This document shows, in pieces, positions 10,170 through 21,049 of a DNA stretch of 64,000 nucleotides; within the stretch, counting starts at the first letter, position 1, and every line of letters begins with the position of its first letter. Origin of the DNA: Doris montereyensis (taxonomy: Eukaryota; Mollusca; Gastropoda; Nudibranchia; Dorididae). The stretch lies in assembly GCA_037039925.1 (NCBI GenBank), contig JAXRKP010001167.1, positions 66,001-130,000 of the forward strand, read 5' to 3'. A model generated the notes under the pieces. It saw only the letters and a program-made list of their open reading frames with translations. It was not told the DNA's origin and did not search any database. The position numbers and the translations under genes are program-made.

Positions 10170-10688
10170 ATGGCCGCTTCACTTACTTGTCGAGTTCTTC
10201 GTCGGCTGCAAACAGTAACACCAAGTCGTTGTTTGCTCACTCGTTCTTTGGTCAGCGCTTCAGAAGCGAGTGGAAGCTCTGTTGAGCAAGTTTCAGCTGA
10301 TGCTAAGGATGTTACCATTACAGTAGACGAGAAAATGGACATTTCTCCACTGTCCGGCGTACCTGAAGAACATATAAAAACTCGCACTGTCCGTATCTTC
10401 GTCCCAGCCCGTAATGCGATGCAGTCTGGAACTTTTAACACACGCAGATGGCGAATGGAATTCGATGAACGTGAGCGATGGGAAAATCCTCTTATGGGCT
10501 GGACTTCCACTGGAGATCCGCTTTCTAACACTGAAGTAAATTTCCAAAGCAAAGATGACGCCATTGCATTCTGTGAAAAAAACGGTTGGGCATGGTTTGT
10601 TGAGGAAAAGAACGTTCCCAAACCCAAGATGAAATCTTATGGTGCAAACTTTTCTTGGGATAGACGGACCCGTGTATCGACAAAATAA
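10170..10688 (+). CDS. NDUFS4: NADH dehydrogenase [ubiquinone] iron-sulfur protein 4, mitochondrial
   Basis: This is the accessory 18-kDa (AQDQ) subunit of respiratory complex I, which helps assemble and stabilise the NADH-oxidising module on the matrix side of the inner mitochondrial membrane. The 172-residue product has an Arg/Ser/Leu-rich, acid-poor N-terminus typical of a mitochondrial presequence (residues 1-30). The ETC-C1 NDUFS4 domain follows: [10 protein letters not shown] near 73-82, N-T-R-R-W-R-M-E-F near 90, [12 protein letters not shown] near 106-117, [16 protein letters not shown] near 124-139 and a basic C-terminus with [13 protein letters not shown]. Length fits the family. 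The start (ACAAACATGGCC) has a good Kozak context. The whole frame is uninterrupted and has no intron, whereas the human gene is split into five exons. It may be a retrocopy under constraint, or the introns were lost. An AATAAA overlaps the stop codon. Confidence 0.95.
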   Translation: MAASLTCRVLRRLQTVTPSRCLLTRSLVSASEASGSSVEQVSADAKDVTITVDEKMDISPLSGVPEEHIKTRTVRIFVPARNAMQSGTFNTRRWRMEFDERERWENPLMGWTSTGDPLSNTEVNFQSKDDAIAFCEKNGWAWFVEEKNVPKPKMKSYGANFSWDRRTRVSTK

Positions 10689-11160
10689 ACATATATCAAA
10701 TTTAGATCTAGATGTAGCCCACTTTATATTGTATTAAATGACATTCAACACTTGTCAAGATTTATTCGATTACTGGAAAATATTCAGCCTTGGCTTCTCA
10801 GAGATCCTGTCAATATCCAATTAGGATTATTTTTAGACTTGGAAATTCTATTTGGTCTCATGTATTTTTTTTTTTTCATTGTTGGATTTTATCACATAAT
10901 CATAGTGAGAGTCTTTGAATATTTCAGTATTTAGAGCAAAATGAGAGTCTTCTTTATATAATTATATTTTCTTTCACCTGAGCTTCAGAGCTTCAGACTG
11001 AGCCCAAATTTTTTAGGTCTGAGTATATTTGCTTGATAAAGTTTGAAACTGTTTTGTGTAGGCCTACATGAAGATACAGTTACTGTATAGTATGTAGATC
11101 TATTATGAATTAGAGCTCGAATAGTATTAATGGGCTCTTTTGTTTCTCTTCATTTCATGC
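10689..11160. other. NDUFS4 downstream region, probable 3' UTR
   Basis: AT-rich sequence with one AGATCT block. There is no obvious poly(A) tract that would mark a recent retrocopy. Confidence 0.4.
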
Positions 11161-11699
11161 TTTCAAATTTGTAGCAGGCGGCTGACGGACATTGCTGGTA
11201 GGTCTTACTTCTTTTCCTTTCCTTACCCTCCCTTGTTTGAACGTTTTTGTTGTGTAACAACAATGCTGCTTTCGTGCAAGCACAGCTTATTTTGGTTACA
11301 AGTGCATTATTGCTGTTTCTGTGTTTGTCACGTTATTGTTTAAAAATCTTTGTTCCGTTGAAAGTGAGTGGCACCAGAAACAACCTAGAGGCTGGTTCTG
11401 CCTAGTTTGTTGGCATACAATTAGTTTTAAAATGCCCGTGAAAGTTTCATTTCTTCTTATTTTTAGTCTTACAATATTTTATGCGAATTAAGAAAGCTTC
11501 CTGTCCTTTTAAAATCTTTATGTCATATCCCTTGAAATTGTCCATTACCACTTTCTCCCATATCACCTGATATGCGTATAAATTTATATTTTCCCAAAGA
11601 AACAAAATACCATACATGTATATTTTAGATTTTACAAGGTTGCGAATTATTAAAGTTGGATCTATAGTTCTCAATCTCTTCAAAAGTGAGGTTCAGAAA

Positions 11700-12110
11700 T
11701 CAATCTCATATATGTACAATGTTGAATTAGATTGTATGACATTGATGATGAGTTTTAGAGGCTCCAGAAAATAAACTTAGCAGCATTGATAGTATTTGCT
11801 GCCAAGGGGTCCCTGGGGAACTCGCAGCTTTCACATGCTTTCGATGATCATGATAGTGTTGGCTCCCGAGAGGGAGTTAAAGCGAGCCTCTGCATTGAAA
11901 GTGTGGCTCCCTGTTTGCTTAATGTAACGCAGTGGAGCCAACCCAATTGCCAACGGATGGGTTAAGTCGCAGGGACCCACAACTGGCCCCAAACCATCTG
12001 AGGCCATAAGCTTTGAGTCTCCTTTTCAAGGGTTCTGAACAGAGCTCAAACGTAACCCACCTCCTTTAATACTTTAAAAAGAGAGGGATAATGATGGCAA
12101 TCATCATTAA
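11700..12110. other. GC-richer unclassified block
   Basis: An island of higher GC in AT-rich surroundings, with GGCTCC/GGAGCC motifs in both orientations (around 11752, 11851, 11907, 11934). No coding frame. Probably a repeat of unknown type. Confidence 0.3.
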
Positions 12111-13430
12111 TTGTAAAAGTAAGTGTAGACTTTGATTCTGTCTCTTGAACTTCTCATTTGAGCTTTCTTAAATTTGATAGTCACATGTTGAAGAAATTGA
12201 CTTTCATACAATATTCTTTTCATTACATTGATTGATGAACTATATGAATGCAGTTTGTTAGTAATGTTAGTCATGAAGAATTATTATTTTGATCCGGGAT
12301 AACATGAGAAAGCTTTCTTGACAATATCATGGTAAGTTAATGGTTAAAGTAGTTTTAAAGAGTTTTGTTAAGAAAGTGTCTGTCTACATTGGGAGGAATG
12401 ACCTTTTTAAGTCAAAATTAGATTAAAGACTTGTCTCCTATACAATTGTTTAAATAGCAAATGAGTGTTGTGTCAAAAATTTTCATCTCTAAATAAAAAT
12501 TTTTGTATTATTTATTTCATGAAAAACGATGTGCATGTACTGTTTGTACTATGACAATGGGAACTTAGAAAAGAGTGGGGGGGAAAGATCAATTAGTTAA
12601 CTTCTTTTTGAAAGAAACTTAAAATGTACCGGATAGTTTCATAGAACTGTGTGCTTTATGAAAAATATTAATATTTCTTTTTGGATTCTTTATCTCTCCC
12701 CCCCTCCCAATCAGTATAATTGTCATGATGATCAGTCATGTTAGAGATTTTTATGTTTTATTTTTATCTATAATGAATGCGGAAAAGACACTTGAAGTTT
12801 AAAAAATGGTAGCTAATGTGTATAATATATATAATGTCAATCAGAATTGTTCCTGATGTAACTTCTAAACAGACAAAATTCAGTAAAAAGAATTCACTAT
12901 CACAATTATTTTTTTCTGGATAGAAATGTCTTACTATGACTATGATGCCATTTCTATTAATTAATACTAATAATACACAGTGTTTTGTACAAAATTAAAT
13001 ACAATCTCAAATAATCTAGTATGTTTCTGTACTTTCAACAAAAAAAAAAGGAGTTGAATTTGTCATTGTCCTACACACACCAGTCACGAGTTCAATAATT
13101 ATCATTATTACTAATATTACGTGCTTAATAAAACAACAAAATTGTGACAGCATTGTGAGAATTTTGTTTTACAGCTCTGGCATGATTGATTAATAAATTT
13201 TGAAGTTGACTTTGAATTAAACTGAAGTTGCCTTTGTTTATATTAAATGTCATTTCTTTACTCTTTATTATGTACAAGTGCCTTGTTTTATTATCGGATA
13301 TCAGTGACAACAGTGCATTGTGAGTCTGACTGAGTTTTCTCCAAGCTCTTTCTCTCTCTTGTAATGTAATGTGTGTGTCTATCTGTCTTTCTCCTTGTTT
13401 TTGTAAATCTGAATGTCATGTCTGTGTCAG
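12111..13430. other. AT-rich sequence, no gene recognised
   Basis: No domain-bearing frame and no tandem structure seen. Confidence 0.5.
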
Positions 13431-15624
13431 GCCTGTCTTTTGGCAGCGGTAAGTTCTACTGCTACTACTTTCCTTTCTTCCCTCTTTCACTTTCACCAAT
13501 CTGTTATCTTGCTGTTTCCTCTGAATTTATGGGTTGTTGGTGGCGCTGTTGGTAGGTCCTACTTCTTTCCTTTCACTCTTTTGCACTTTTCATCTTGCTG
13601 TTTCCTCTTATTCTTAATTCACCCTGAGATCAACACAAATGCTGGACGGGATAAATTCCTATTAAAGCAAACCTCTGAATTCATACTGAGATCACCGCAT
13701 AAGGTGAATAAAAGATAAAATAATTAGTAAATTTTAATCAATCTTTCTGTTCTCTCCTGGTGGACGGATGGCAGGGGTTACTGGTAGGTCCTACTTCTTT
13801 CCATCTTCCACTTGTCTATCATCTTGCCGTTTCCTCTCAATTCACCCTGAGATCACTGCTTATAAATGGTGGATGGGTTAAATGTCAATGAAACTATTGA
13901 AATTGAAACAAACAAACTACAAACAAATTTGTCTCTCTTGGCCTTGGTCTTTCTGTCTGTTCCTTTCTTCGTACTTCTCTTCTTACTACTTTCTCTCTTT
14001 CTTCTTTTCCTGTTGTCTCCTTTTATCAGTTACAGTAGTTTCATTCTTGATCATGTGGCTTTTTCCATTAATTTGTGGATGGTTGGCTGACGCTGCTGAC
14101 TGGTAGTGGTAGGACATAAAGTATATATACTTCTTTCCCACCACTGGTGTTACTCTTTCATCATTTGTCTTTCATCTTGCTGTCTCTCTTTAACTTTAAT
14201 TGGTGGGTGCTACTGATAGTTGATAGGTTCTACTTCTACTTCTTTCCTTTCACTCTGTCACTGTCACTAGTGTCACTTTTTTTTTTTTATCTTGCTGTTT
14301 CCTCTTTATTCACCTTGAGACCGCATATGATGGACGGGGTAAATTTCATTCATCCCATTCAATTTTTTATGCATCCTTAGAATACTAAGATTGCAGTTTA
14401 TGGTGGATGGGACAAAATTCCAATGGAAGAGATTATAAAGCCATTGGTTATTGAATGAATTTATTATCAATAATATCAAATGACCTTCGCCAGGATCATC
14501 ATTCTATCTAGTGGGCGGTTGGCGGGCGCTACATGTGATGCAGTGTACTACTACTACTACTACTATTACATTGTACTAGATCCCACTTCTTTCCTTCTAC
14601 TTCTACACTATATCACTTTCACATCTTGTCGTTTCCTCTCAAATCACCCTGAGGTCACAGCATACATACTATACTATATGATGACAGGGTAATTTTCAGT
14701 GAAACAAAATCATCATTCTACTACTCTTGTCTTACCAGTACTAGGGAGCACCAACTGACTAAAATACTATTAACAGGCTGCACTACTTACAAATATAATA
14801 TATCATTATTTGCTTCTTAACTTTTGTTTAAAATAATTTATTACCTGTCATTGTGGGGGACTTGGTAGTCCAGAGGCAAGGTGTTGAAATTGCCTAAAGT
14901 ACATGTATAGATCTATATACATATGAAAAGGCTGTTTTGTTTTCAAAGCGAGACATGTGCCAATTTGACAAATTTTAGATCTTTTTATTTAATTATAGTT
15001 AACCGCTAATCTATCTGATTTAAAAACCCATTACTTACAACAGCTAAATTTTTTTCAAGCCAGACATAACTGTGTCAATTATAAATTTCAATGTAAAATA
15101 TCTCAAAATGAGGCTGAAGCTTATGCCTCATTTTGAGAACAAACTCTTCATACTTTGCTTTGTTGGCATATGTTTGTTTACAATGAGTGTAAGTTGTACT
15201 AGTAGTAGTAGTTTATCTTTGGATGCTGGTCTACAAGTCCTTTATCCTAGTCTTAAGCTCTGGATTTTGTACACACTATTTTTGGAATGCAAGAGCTTCT
15301 GTTATTATCCTGTTGATCCCAATACATGACATGTATATAGCTACATAGGTCCTACTTATTTCCTCTCTTTATACTTATCCTCTCATCTTGCTGTTTCTTC
15401 TTAATTCACCCTGAGATCACCGCAATGGTGGATGATGGTAAATTCCAAACAAACAGGTGATAGTGATAGGAGGATATTAATGTTAATACGATGACTGCTT
15501 CATGCTTTTCAATGCCAATCATGATGTTGATTTATTTATCTAATAAGCCATGAACTGCTTTCCACGATCCTTCTAATCTTAACTAATAGTAATATGTTCT
15601 TAACTTTATAAAATACTATAACCT

Positions 15625-15890
15625 GTATGGTGTCGGTGGCTGAGTGGTTAAACTGCCCAACTTGGGATGATGAGGTCTGGGTTCAAATCCTAACAAAGCT
15701 AGGTCCGATACTGTGTTCCTTGGGAAAAGCGTTAAACATGCATGCATTTTCCCACTCAACCCAGGTGCAAATGGGTAATGAGGGGTTGTATTTTTAGCTG
15801 AACCGTAGTGTTGTGAGCTGGTAATCCTGATGACACTGGTTTAAGTTTAAGCCCTGCGACTGGCATAGGCGGATTTTTTTCACAACATTG
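15625..15890 (+). mobile_element. tRNA-derived SINE, copy 1
   Basis: The head resembles a tRNA: an A-box-like TGGCTGAGTGGTTAAA near 15637 and a B-box-like GGGTTCAAATCC near 15680. A central block follows (AAGCTAGGTCCGATACTG, TTCCTTGGGAAAAGCGTTAA, CCACTCAACCCAGGTG.AAATGGGTA) that is shared with the copy at 34468-34760. The conserved middle resembles the central domains shared among invertebrate SINE families. RNA polymerase III would be the expected promoter. Confidence 0.75.
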
Positions 15891-16019
15891 TACTCTTAGG
15901 AAAGGTACTTGACTAAATTTTTATAACTTAACTTGATCCAGCAATAGGTAAAGAAAGGTCTTGTCAGAGCGTTAGTACGAAAAAGCCTAATAGACTTGTG
16001 TACTGTGTGCTCCTCCGGA

Positions 16020-17110
16020 GATAATAATAATAATAATAATGCACATTTATATTGCGCCAACAACTCCTATAAAGAGCTCTGGCCGCATTATAAAAATAAA
16101 AATTACTTGCACATATTCACTACACACACCACACGAAAAAATGCAAAAAACGGGCTTTTGAAAATTAATGTTAAATTAAATGATACTCTCTAACCAGAAA
16201 CATTAAAATTAAAAGCCTTTCTAAATAAATATGTCTTCAAATGCTTCTTGAAAACATCTAGAGATTGCGATAACTTCATGTCATTGGGGAGATCATTCCA
16301 CACCCTGGGACCGAAATGTTGGAAGCTGTGTTTACCAGCTTTTGAACGGCAGCACAGTATGTTGAGTTGAAGGGCGTTCTTCATCGACCTTTGTGGTCAC
16401 ATGGCTCGTGGTGAGACAACAAATCGCTGATAGCTGGCGCCACATCATTTTTTTAGAGATTTATATACTATGGATGCCGCTTTGTACTGCACACGATGAA
16501 AACTTGGAGCAAGTGCAAATCATGGAGCAATGGTGTGGTGTCATCCCTCTTCTTTTTCTGCAGTACAAGACGGGCGGTGGAGCTTTTGAACTAGGTTTAG
16601 TTTTTTAGTTGAAAGGCCGAAAAATAAGGCATAATCCAATTAACAAAGAATGAGTGTAATCACAATCTTTTTGCAGGAATCAGTTGTCAAAAATTGCCGA
16701 ATGTTGCTGATGTTTCTTAAGGTGTAAATTATGTTCCTTCTGATTTCTGTGATATATTCGCTCATTGATAATTCACTGTCGAGTACATGTGTTACACCCA
16801 AGTTTTTCACTTACCACATTAGTGGCATGTTGTTTTCAATTTCAATGCGTAAGTTATAGCCATGTGTATAACTATAAATAATGTCTGGGTTTTTTTCTAC
16901 CAATGAAGAGCGTCTCAGTCTTCTTGCCATTTAATTTAAGCTTATTCTCCGACATCCATGTTTTTATTTCTTCAATTCAGTTTTCATTGATGGTAATTTT
17001 TTACTTCATATCTGAGTCAGGACACAAACTATAGATCTGAGTATCATCTGCATACATGTGATAGAGATGAGAAGGACTTTGAATGAAATGGCCTGCTGGG
17101 GATAAATGAT
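16020..17110 (-). pseudogene. CR1/L2-like LINE, 3' half
   Basis: The minus strand reads, from 17110 leftward, an RT palm segment with an intact Y-A-D-D-T-Q-I-Y catalytic motif (near 17050), M-S-E-N-K-L-K-L-N-G-K-K-T-E, then thumb and tail pieces: L-V-L-Q-K-K-K-R-D-D, L-L-S-H-H-E-P, N-A-L-Q-L-N-I, F-G-P-R-V-W-N-D-L-P-N-D-M, F-K-K-H-L-K-T-Y-L-F. Several frameshifts break the frame. The 3' UTR ends in a (TTA)n-type tail (AAT units at 16020-16043 on the plus strand), as in CR1/L2 elements. The 5' end is lost. Confidence 0.85.
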
Positions 17111-17174
17111 GTACAGTCAGTCAGTGTGGGGATATGGGCTATAAATCCACTTATTTTATCTGTTATTGTTATCT

Positions 17175-17314
17175 GTAAAAGCACTAGCTTTGGAATAAAA
17201 AGCTGCATCAGAGAATTAGACTAGCGACCTGTTCAGGAGGTGATTGTCATCACCTGTTTCGCTTTATGCAATAGAAAGCGGGATAAAAGTTCCTGCTCTA
17301 TGGCCCGTAGATAA
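17175..17314 (+). mobile_element. 3' part of the same SINE family, copy 2
   Basis: It matches 34610-34735: AGCACTAGCTTTGGA, the TTCAGGAGGTGATTGTCATC block, TTCAGCTTCA/TTTCGCTTTATGCAATAGAAA and GCGGGATAAA. The SINE is split: its tail resumes at about 17696 after the foldback element. Confidence 0.7.
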
Positions 17315-17695
17315 AGACAAGCAGTGAAGCAAGGGGCATGTCGGAAGTTAATATAATGACACAAGATAATATGAAAGCCCCATAGGAACAAAGACGACAA
17401 ACACAAGGAATAGACAGAAAAAAATCCTGGCCATCATGGGATTGAACCTGCGACCTCTGCGTCGGCACCCATCGCCACGCCATGAAAAGAGAGCGTGCTA
17501 CCAACCGAGCTAACTACTTTTAGGGAGCATAGTTAGCTCGGTTGGTAGCACGCTTTTTTTTCATGGCGAGGCGATGGGAGCCGACGCAGGTCACAGGTTC
17601 GATCCCCATGGTAGCCAGGATTTTTTTTCTGTCTATTCCTTGTGTTATCTTGTCTTTGTTCCTATGGGGCTTTCATATTATCTTGTGTCATTATA
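17315..17695. mobile_element. foldback element with tRNA-like arms
   Basis: Two arms, 17351-17515 and 17531-17696, are near-perfect reverse complements separated by 15 bases. Each arm carries a tRNA-like head, A-box TAGCTCGGTTGGTAGCACG and B-box CAGGTTCGATCCC, facing outward from the centre (17531 on plus, 17515 on minus). The element interrupts a SINE tail. The bordering SINE sequence TGCTCTATGG(C/A)CC(G/A)TA(G/A)ATA is present on both sides (17294-17314 and 17696-17715), consistent with an old target-site duplication of about 20 bases. It could be two head-to-head SINEs or a self-primed inverted product. Confidence 0.75.
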
Positions 17696-17843
17696 TGCTC
17701 TATGGACCATAAATAGCCTTGAAGGAATTATATAATCTGTAAAAGAATAATCTGTATGATCTTTTTCAATCTGCCAATCGACCCTGACATAGCACCAAGG
17801 CTATGGCAGCCCTCCTTGGGATCAATAACGATGTTGTCAACTA

Positions 17844-18340
17844 CAGTGCAATCCCCAGATAACGACATTTCCGAATAACGACAATTCCCCGATAGCGACA
17901 TGGATCCCTGGTCCCATTTTTTTAATGCATAAAATAAGTAAAAAAAACTCCGAATAGCGACGTGAAACCTCCCAATAACGACATGTCTAGCCGTAAACAC
18001 TACATTTGACATGAAAATTTGATCAATATTGACAAAATTGAGACATATTCTTAGCAATGAAAACACTTCTTTTTCGGCCAATGACAACGTGTGAGATTAT
18101 TTCTCCATCTCTGAGGGTACCAAGGCCGTGACAACCAGCTAGTAAACCCATCTACTGGCTCTACCAACCCCACCCCCAACACCGGCCCTTTTCAGGGCCC
18201 CACCACATCTTCCCAATTGACTAGCCTCACTCGTAACGCCCCCTTTCGCCGCCATTTTGAAAAATTCTGAATAATGACATACCCCGATAACGACATGATT
18301 GTTCGGTCCCGAGCGATGTCGTTATCGGGTGGATCTACTG
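17844..18340. mobile_element. pogo-like MITE with TA duplication
   Basis: TA-CAGTGCAATCCCCAGATAACGACA at the left and the complement of CAGTAGATCCACCCGATAACGACA at the right form terminal inverted repeats of about 25 bases, flanked by TA on both sides (17842-17843 and 18341-18342). Extra GATAACGACA / GAATAACGACA motifs repeat internally next to both ends. It has no transposase frame. TIRs starting CAGT with TA duplication are typical of the pogo/Tigger branch of Tc1/mariner elements. Confidence 0.8.
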
Positions 18341-18359
18341 TACTTAAACCACAACATCA

Positions 18360-19660
18360 GACTTCATCCTACTTCTCCTCGATTTTAGCGCCGCCTTTGC
18401 CAGTTGATCATAACATGTGACTGAATGACTCAAAGAAATTGGAATCATAGAATCAGCGCTGAGTTGGCTTACTGTCTACATGATAAACTGAAAGCAACAT
18501 GTAGTGATAGAAGATGCAACCAGTTCTACCATGAAGTTGAAATTTTGCGTTCCCAAGGCTCCGTCCTGGAGCCCTTGTTGCTCACCCATCAACACTCCAA
18601 GTAAGACATACTCACAGTCACACACATTTTCTTGATTACCATATCTAGGCTTTGACTTTGACACACAAATTTATATCCCCATATCTCAACACATACACAC
18701 AACACAACACAACACAATGCATTGATCTCCATCGAGAGTTGTGTCATGAACATCAAAGAGTGGATGAATATAAAAAAGCTTAATGAAGATAAGAGAGTTG
18801 ATTGTTTTTCGGAAAAGGAAGTCAAAGGTTGTCATCAAAATCACTGGTCACTATGTTGCAAGACTCCAATCAGTGTGTAACCTTGGATTCTTCTTCGATG
18901 AATTTCTTGACATGAAAGAGCACATCAAAAGAATTGTGCAATCATTGCAGAAACATCGGCAGAAGAAGGAGCTTACTCAACACTGAGACAAACAAAATCC
19001 TCATTCACATGTTTGTCACGAGCAGATTGGACTACTGCAATTCATTGCTCTATGGTCTCCTACAAACTGCTTTTTTTCTTTCTTTATCAGCTCCCATTCT
19101 ACCTTACGGTGTATGGGTTCCCACAAACTGCAAGACATCCAAAATACTGCAGCACGCATTATTTCCAGAACCAAGACCAGAGACCACATTACCCCCCATA
19201 CATAATATAGAAGTCTCTTCACTGGTTGCCTATGAATAAAGGAGCTGACTCCAAACTTGCCCAAACTCGCATCAATGAGTTGACTCCAAACTCGCATCAA
19301 TGATCTCGTACTTGTTATTTGAGCTTTATAGTCTGTATTCACGTGCCACCCAGAACACTCAGATCATCAGCGAGTATCACTTTTGGGAACAATTTTTCAG
19401 CATCTAATTTCTCGGACAAAGCTTCTGACGCGCTTCCCCTCGGATATGGAACTCCATATCATCACCTACAAAGACAATTTCCCTCATACAACTCTTTCAA
19501 AAAAATCTCCAGACGGAACTTTTTAGAACTTCATACTAACAACTATTAAAGTTTTAAAGTATTAGTTTTTAATCTTCTTTCTCCTCATCACCATTTAGAG
19601 AATAATCATATATGGACTAAGTGCGCAATAGAAATGATTTATTATTATTACTATTATTAA
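18360..19660 (+). pseudogene. CR1-like LINE reverse transcriptase, degraded 3' part
   Basis: Plus-strand pieces in changing frames: L-D-F-S-A-A-F with V-D-H-N (near 18380), S-A-L-S-W-L-T-V-Y, G-S-V-L-E-P-L-L-L (near 18560), L-G-F-F-F-D-E-F-L-D-M-K-E-H-I (18880), T-N-K-I-L-I-H-M-F-V-T-S-R-L-D-Y-C-N-S-L-L-Y-G (18990-19060), then R-T-L-R-S-S-A-S-I (19350) and a degraded A-L-P... S-F-K-K end. The YADD segment has been lost. An ATT-rich tail lies at 19637-19660. A short RTE fragment is inserted at 19071-19122. Confidence 0.8.
19071..19122 (-). mobile_element. 52-bp 5'-truncated RTE-like LINE insertion
   Basis: The complement of this segment matches the 3' end of the LINE at 24.4-27.4 kb (CCCATACACCGGAAGGTAGAATGGGAGCTGATAAA region at 27357-27391). 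Its A-rich tail is the T run at 19071-19080. The host sequence ACAAACTGC is duplicated on both sides (19062-19070 and 19123-19131), a clean target-site duplication. Removing it restores the CR1-like frame. Confidence 0.9.
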
Positions 19661-20014
19661 AGTAATGAAAAGAGATTCAAAGATAATCATGCAATGAGTT
19701 ACATACAATCTATTTGTCACATGAAAAAGCACATACAATATTTCATTCTCAGTAAAATAAGTTTAAGGCAATACAATATATTTAAAAAGAGTAAATCTTT
19801 TTTTAATTAAGTCATAACAATTATGAGTGTGAGGCATGTGTGAAATTCCAATACATTGCTTCTGCATTAATGTAATACACATTGTAACGGAAGAGAACTA
19901 AACCCACTTCTTTCTTGTTTTTCTCATTAGGTTTCTCATATTGGAAAAAAATTCCTTACAATACATTATTAATGTTAGCCTTCAAGGTTTGTTCTCTCTA
20001 AGAATATGTTGCAA

Positions 20015-20130
20015 AAAAAAAGGCAATCAACAACAGGACCCCCCCTCCCCCCAAAGAAGAAACCAATACCCCCAAAAAAGAAACATACCCCCGCTGCCAA
20101 AAAAAAAACCCCAAAGAAAAGAAAAAAGTG
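20015..20130 (+). repeat. A/C-rich low-complexity tract
   Basis: Alternating A and C runs, complementary in style to the T/G tract at 9641-9735. Frames here on either strand are not genes. Confidence 0.8.
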
Positions 20131-20222
20131 TAAGATGTATTGACTCCAATTTACTGCGGCTGCAAGCTTTTGATGTTCTGCAAGACGCATCAAATGTAAC
20201 TGTGTAAGTGTGAGAGCCTGTC

Positions 20223-20255
20223 TTACATGAAATCATCATCATCACCTTCAAAGTC
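20223..20255 (-). CDS. CCDC25: CCDC25 candidate last exon
   Basis: After an acceptor (ATATTTCAG) the minus strand reads D-F-E-G-D-D-D-D-F-M-stop. Family members end in an acidic stretch closed by F-M. It lies 7.7 kb from the previous exon, so the linkage is inferred. Confidence 0.5.
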   Translation of the reverse strand, partial: DFEGDDDDFM

Positions 20256-21004
20256 CTGAAATATACATAATACATTGTATATAGAATGAAGGCACATCAC
20301 AATCAGCAAAATTATATTTTAAACTTAAAAGGTAATAAATTGATACACATAATAATAATAATGTTATAATAATCGTTTATTTGAAATGAAAGTCAAATCA
20401 CCTTGCTTTTAATGTCCGATGACAAAAAATATGATGACAGTTTTTTTGCTATTGTAAGTTTTGAAGTTTTCAATCGGTGCAAACATGCTGATAATTTTCA
20501 GAAAAAAATTAACATTTTTAGCACTATTAGCTTCTATATTTAATATAAATAAAGAGTATACATATCTAAACCTTTTTGATACAAAATACACAGTGTTAGT
20601 AATAATTTATATCACCGTCAAATTTAGATGTACAGTCATGTCTCAATAATCTTGATACTCCAAACAAATGAGCTGATTTTTTCTTCTTCATTTGTACCCG
20701 ATAATCCGGAAATTTGTGATTCGGATCCCAACCCCTAATTTTGGAACAAGCTAACACATTATGGAGAGATTATTACTTTATGCTTCGATAAACCAAACAC
20801 TCAACTGATCAAGATAGTCTAACCAATCCATTAACGGTCCATCAAAGCCACCTGACCCGATTAACCTATTGCTACTTCAGCCATACCATTTAGCAATTTT
20901 CTCTGTCTATTGTCTCTTTTCTCTCTCTCTCCTTCGTCTTCTTCATCTTCTTCTGGCGTGGTGTAAATTGTGAGTAAACGAGAAACCTGAGGCACAAGTC
21001 AGAA

Positions 21005-21049
<45 letters not shown>

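Larger units (their letters stand above)
11165..15460 (+). repeat. local family of diverged 150-200-bp repeats
   Basis: At least six related blocks lie in the same orientation at about 13530-13720, 13755-13890, 14085-14190, 14195-14365, 14505-14705 and 15335-15455, with partial ones at 11165-11230 and 13435-13510. Each has, in order, GGTAGGTCCTACTTCTTTCC, a pyrimidine tract with CACTTT, CATCTTGCTGTTTCCTCT, AATTCACCCTGAGATCACCG, and a GGTGGATGGG..AAATT end. Spacing between blocks is irregular. The many small open frames here are pyrimidine-tract artefacts. Confidence 0.8.

Noticed and set aside
9893..10627. 244-codon minus-strand frame opposite NDUFS4
   Set aside because: Shadow of the NDUFS4 frame; no domain.
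17466..17600. Functional tRNA genes in the foldback arms
   Set aside because: A and B boxes are present but the sequence between and around them does not fold into a complete cloverleaf.
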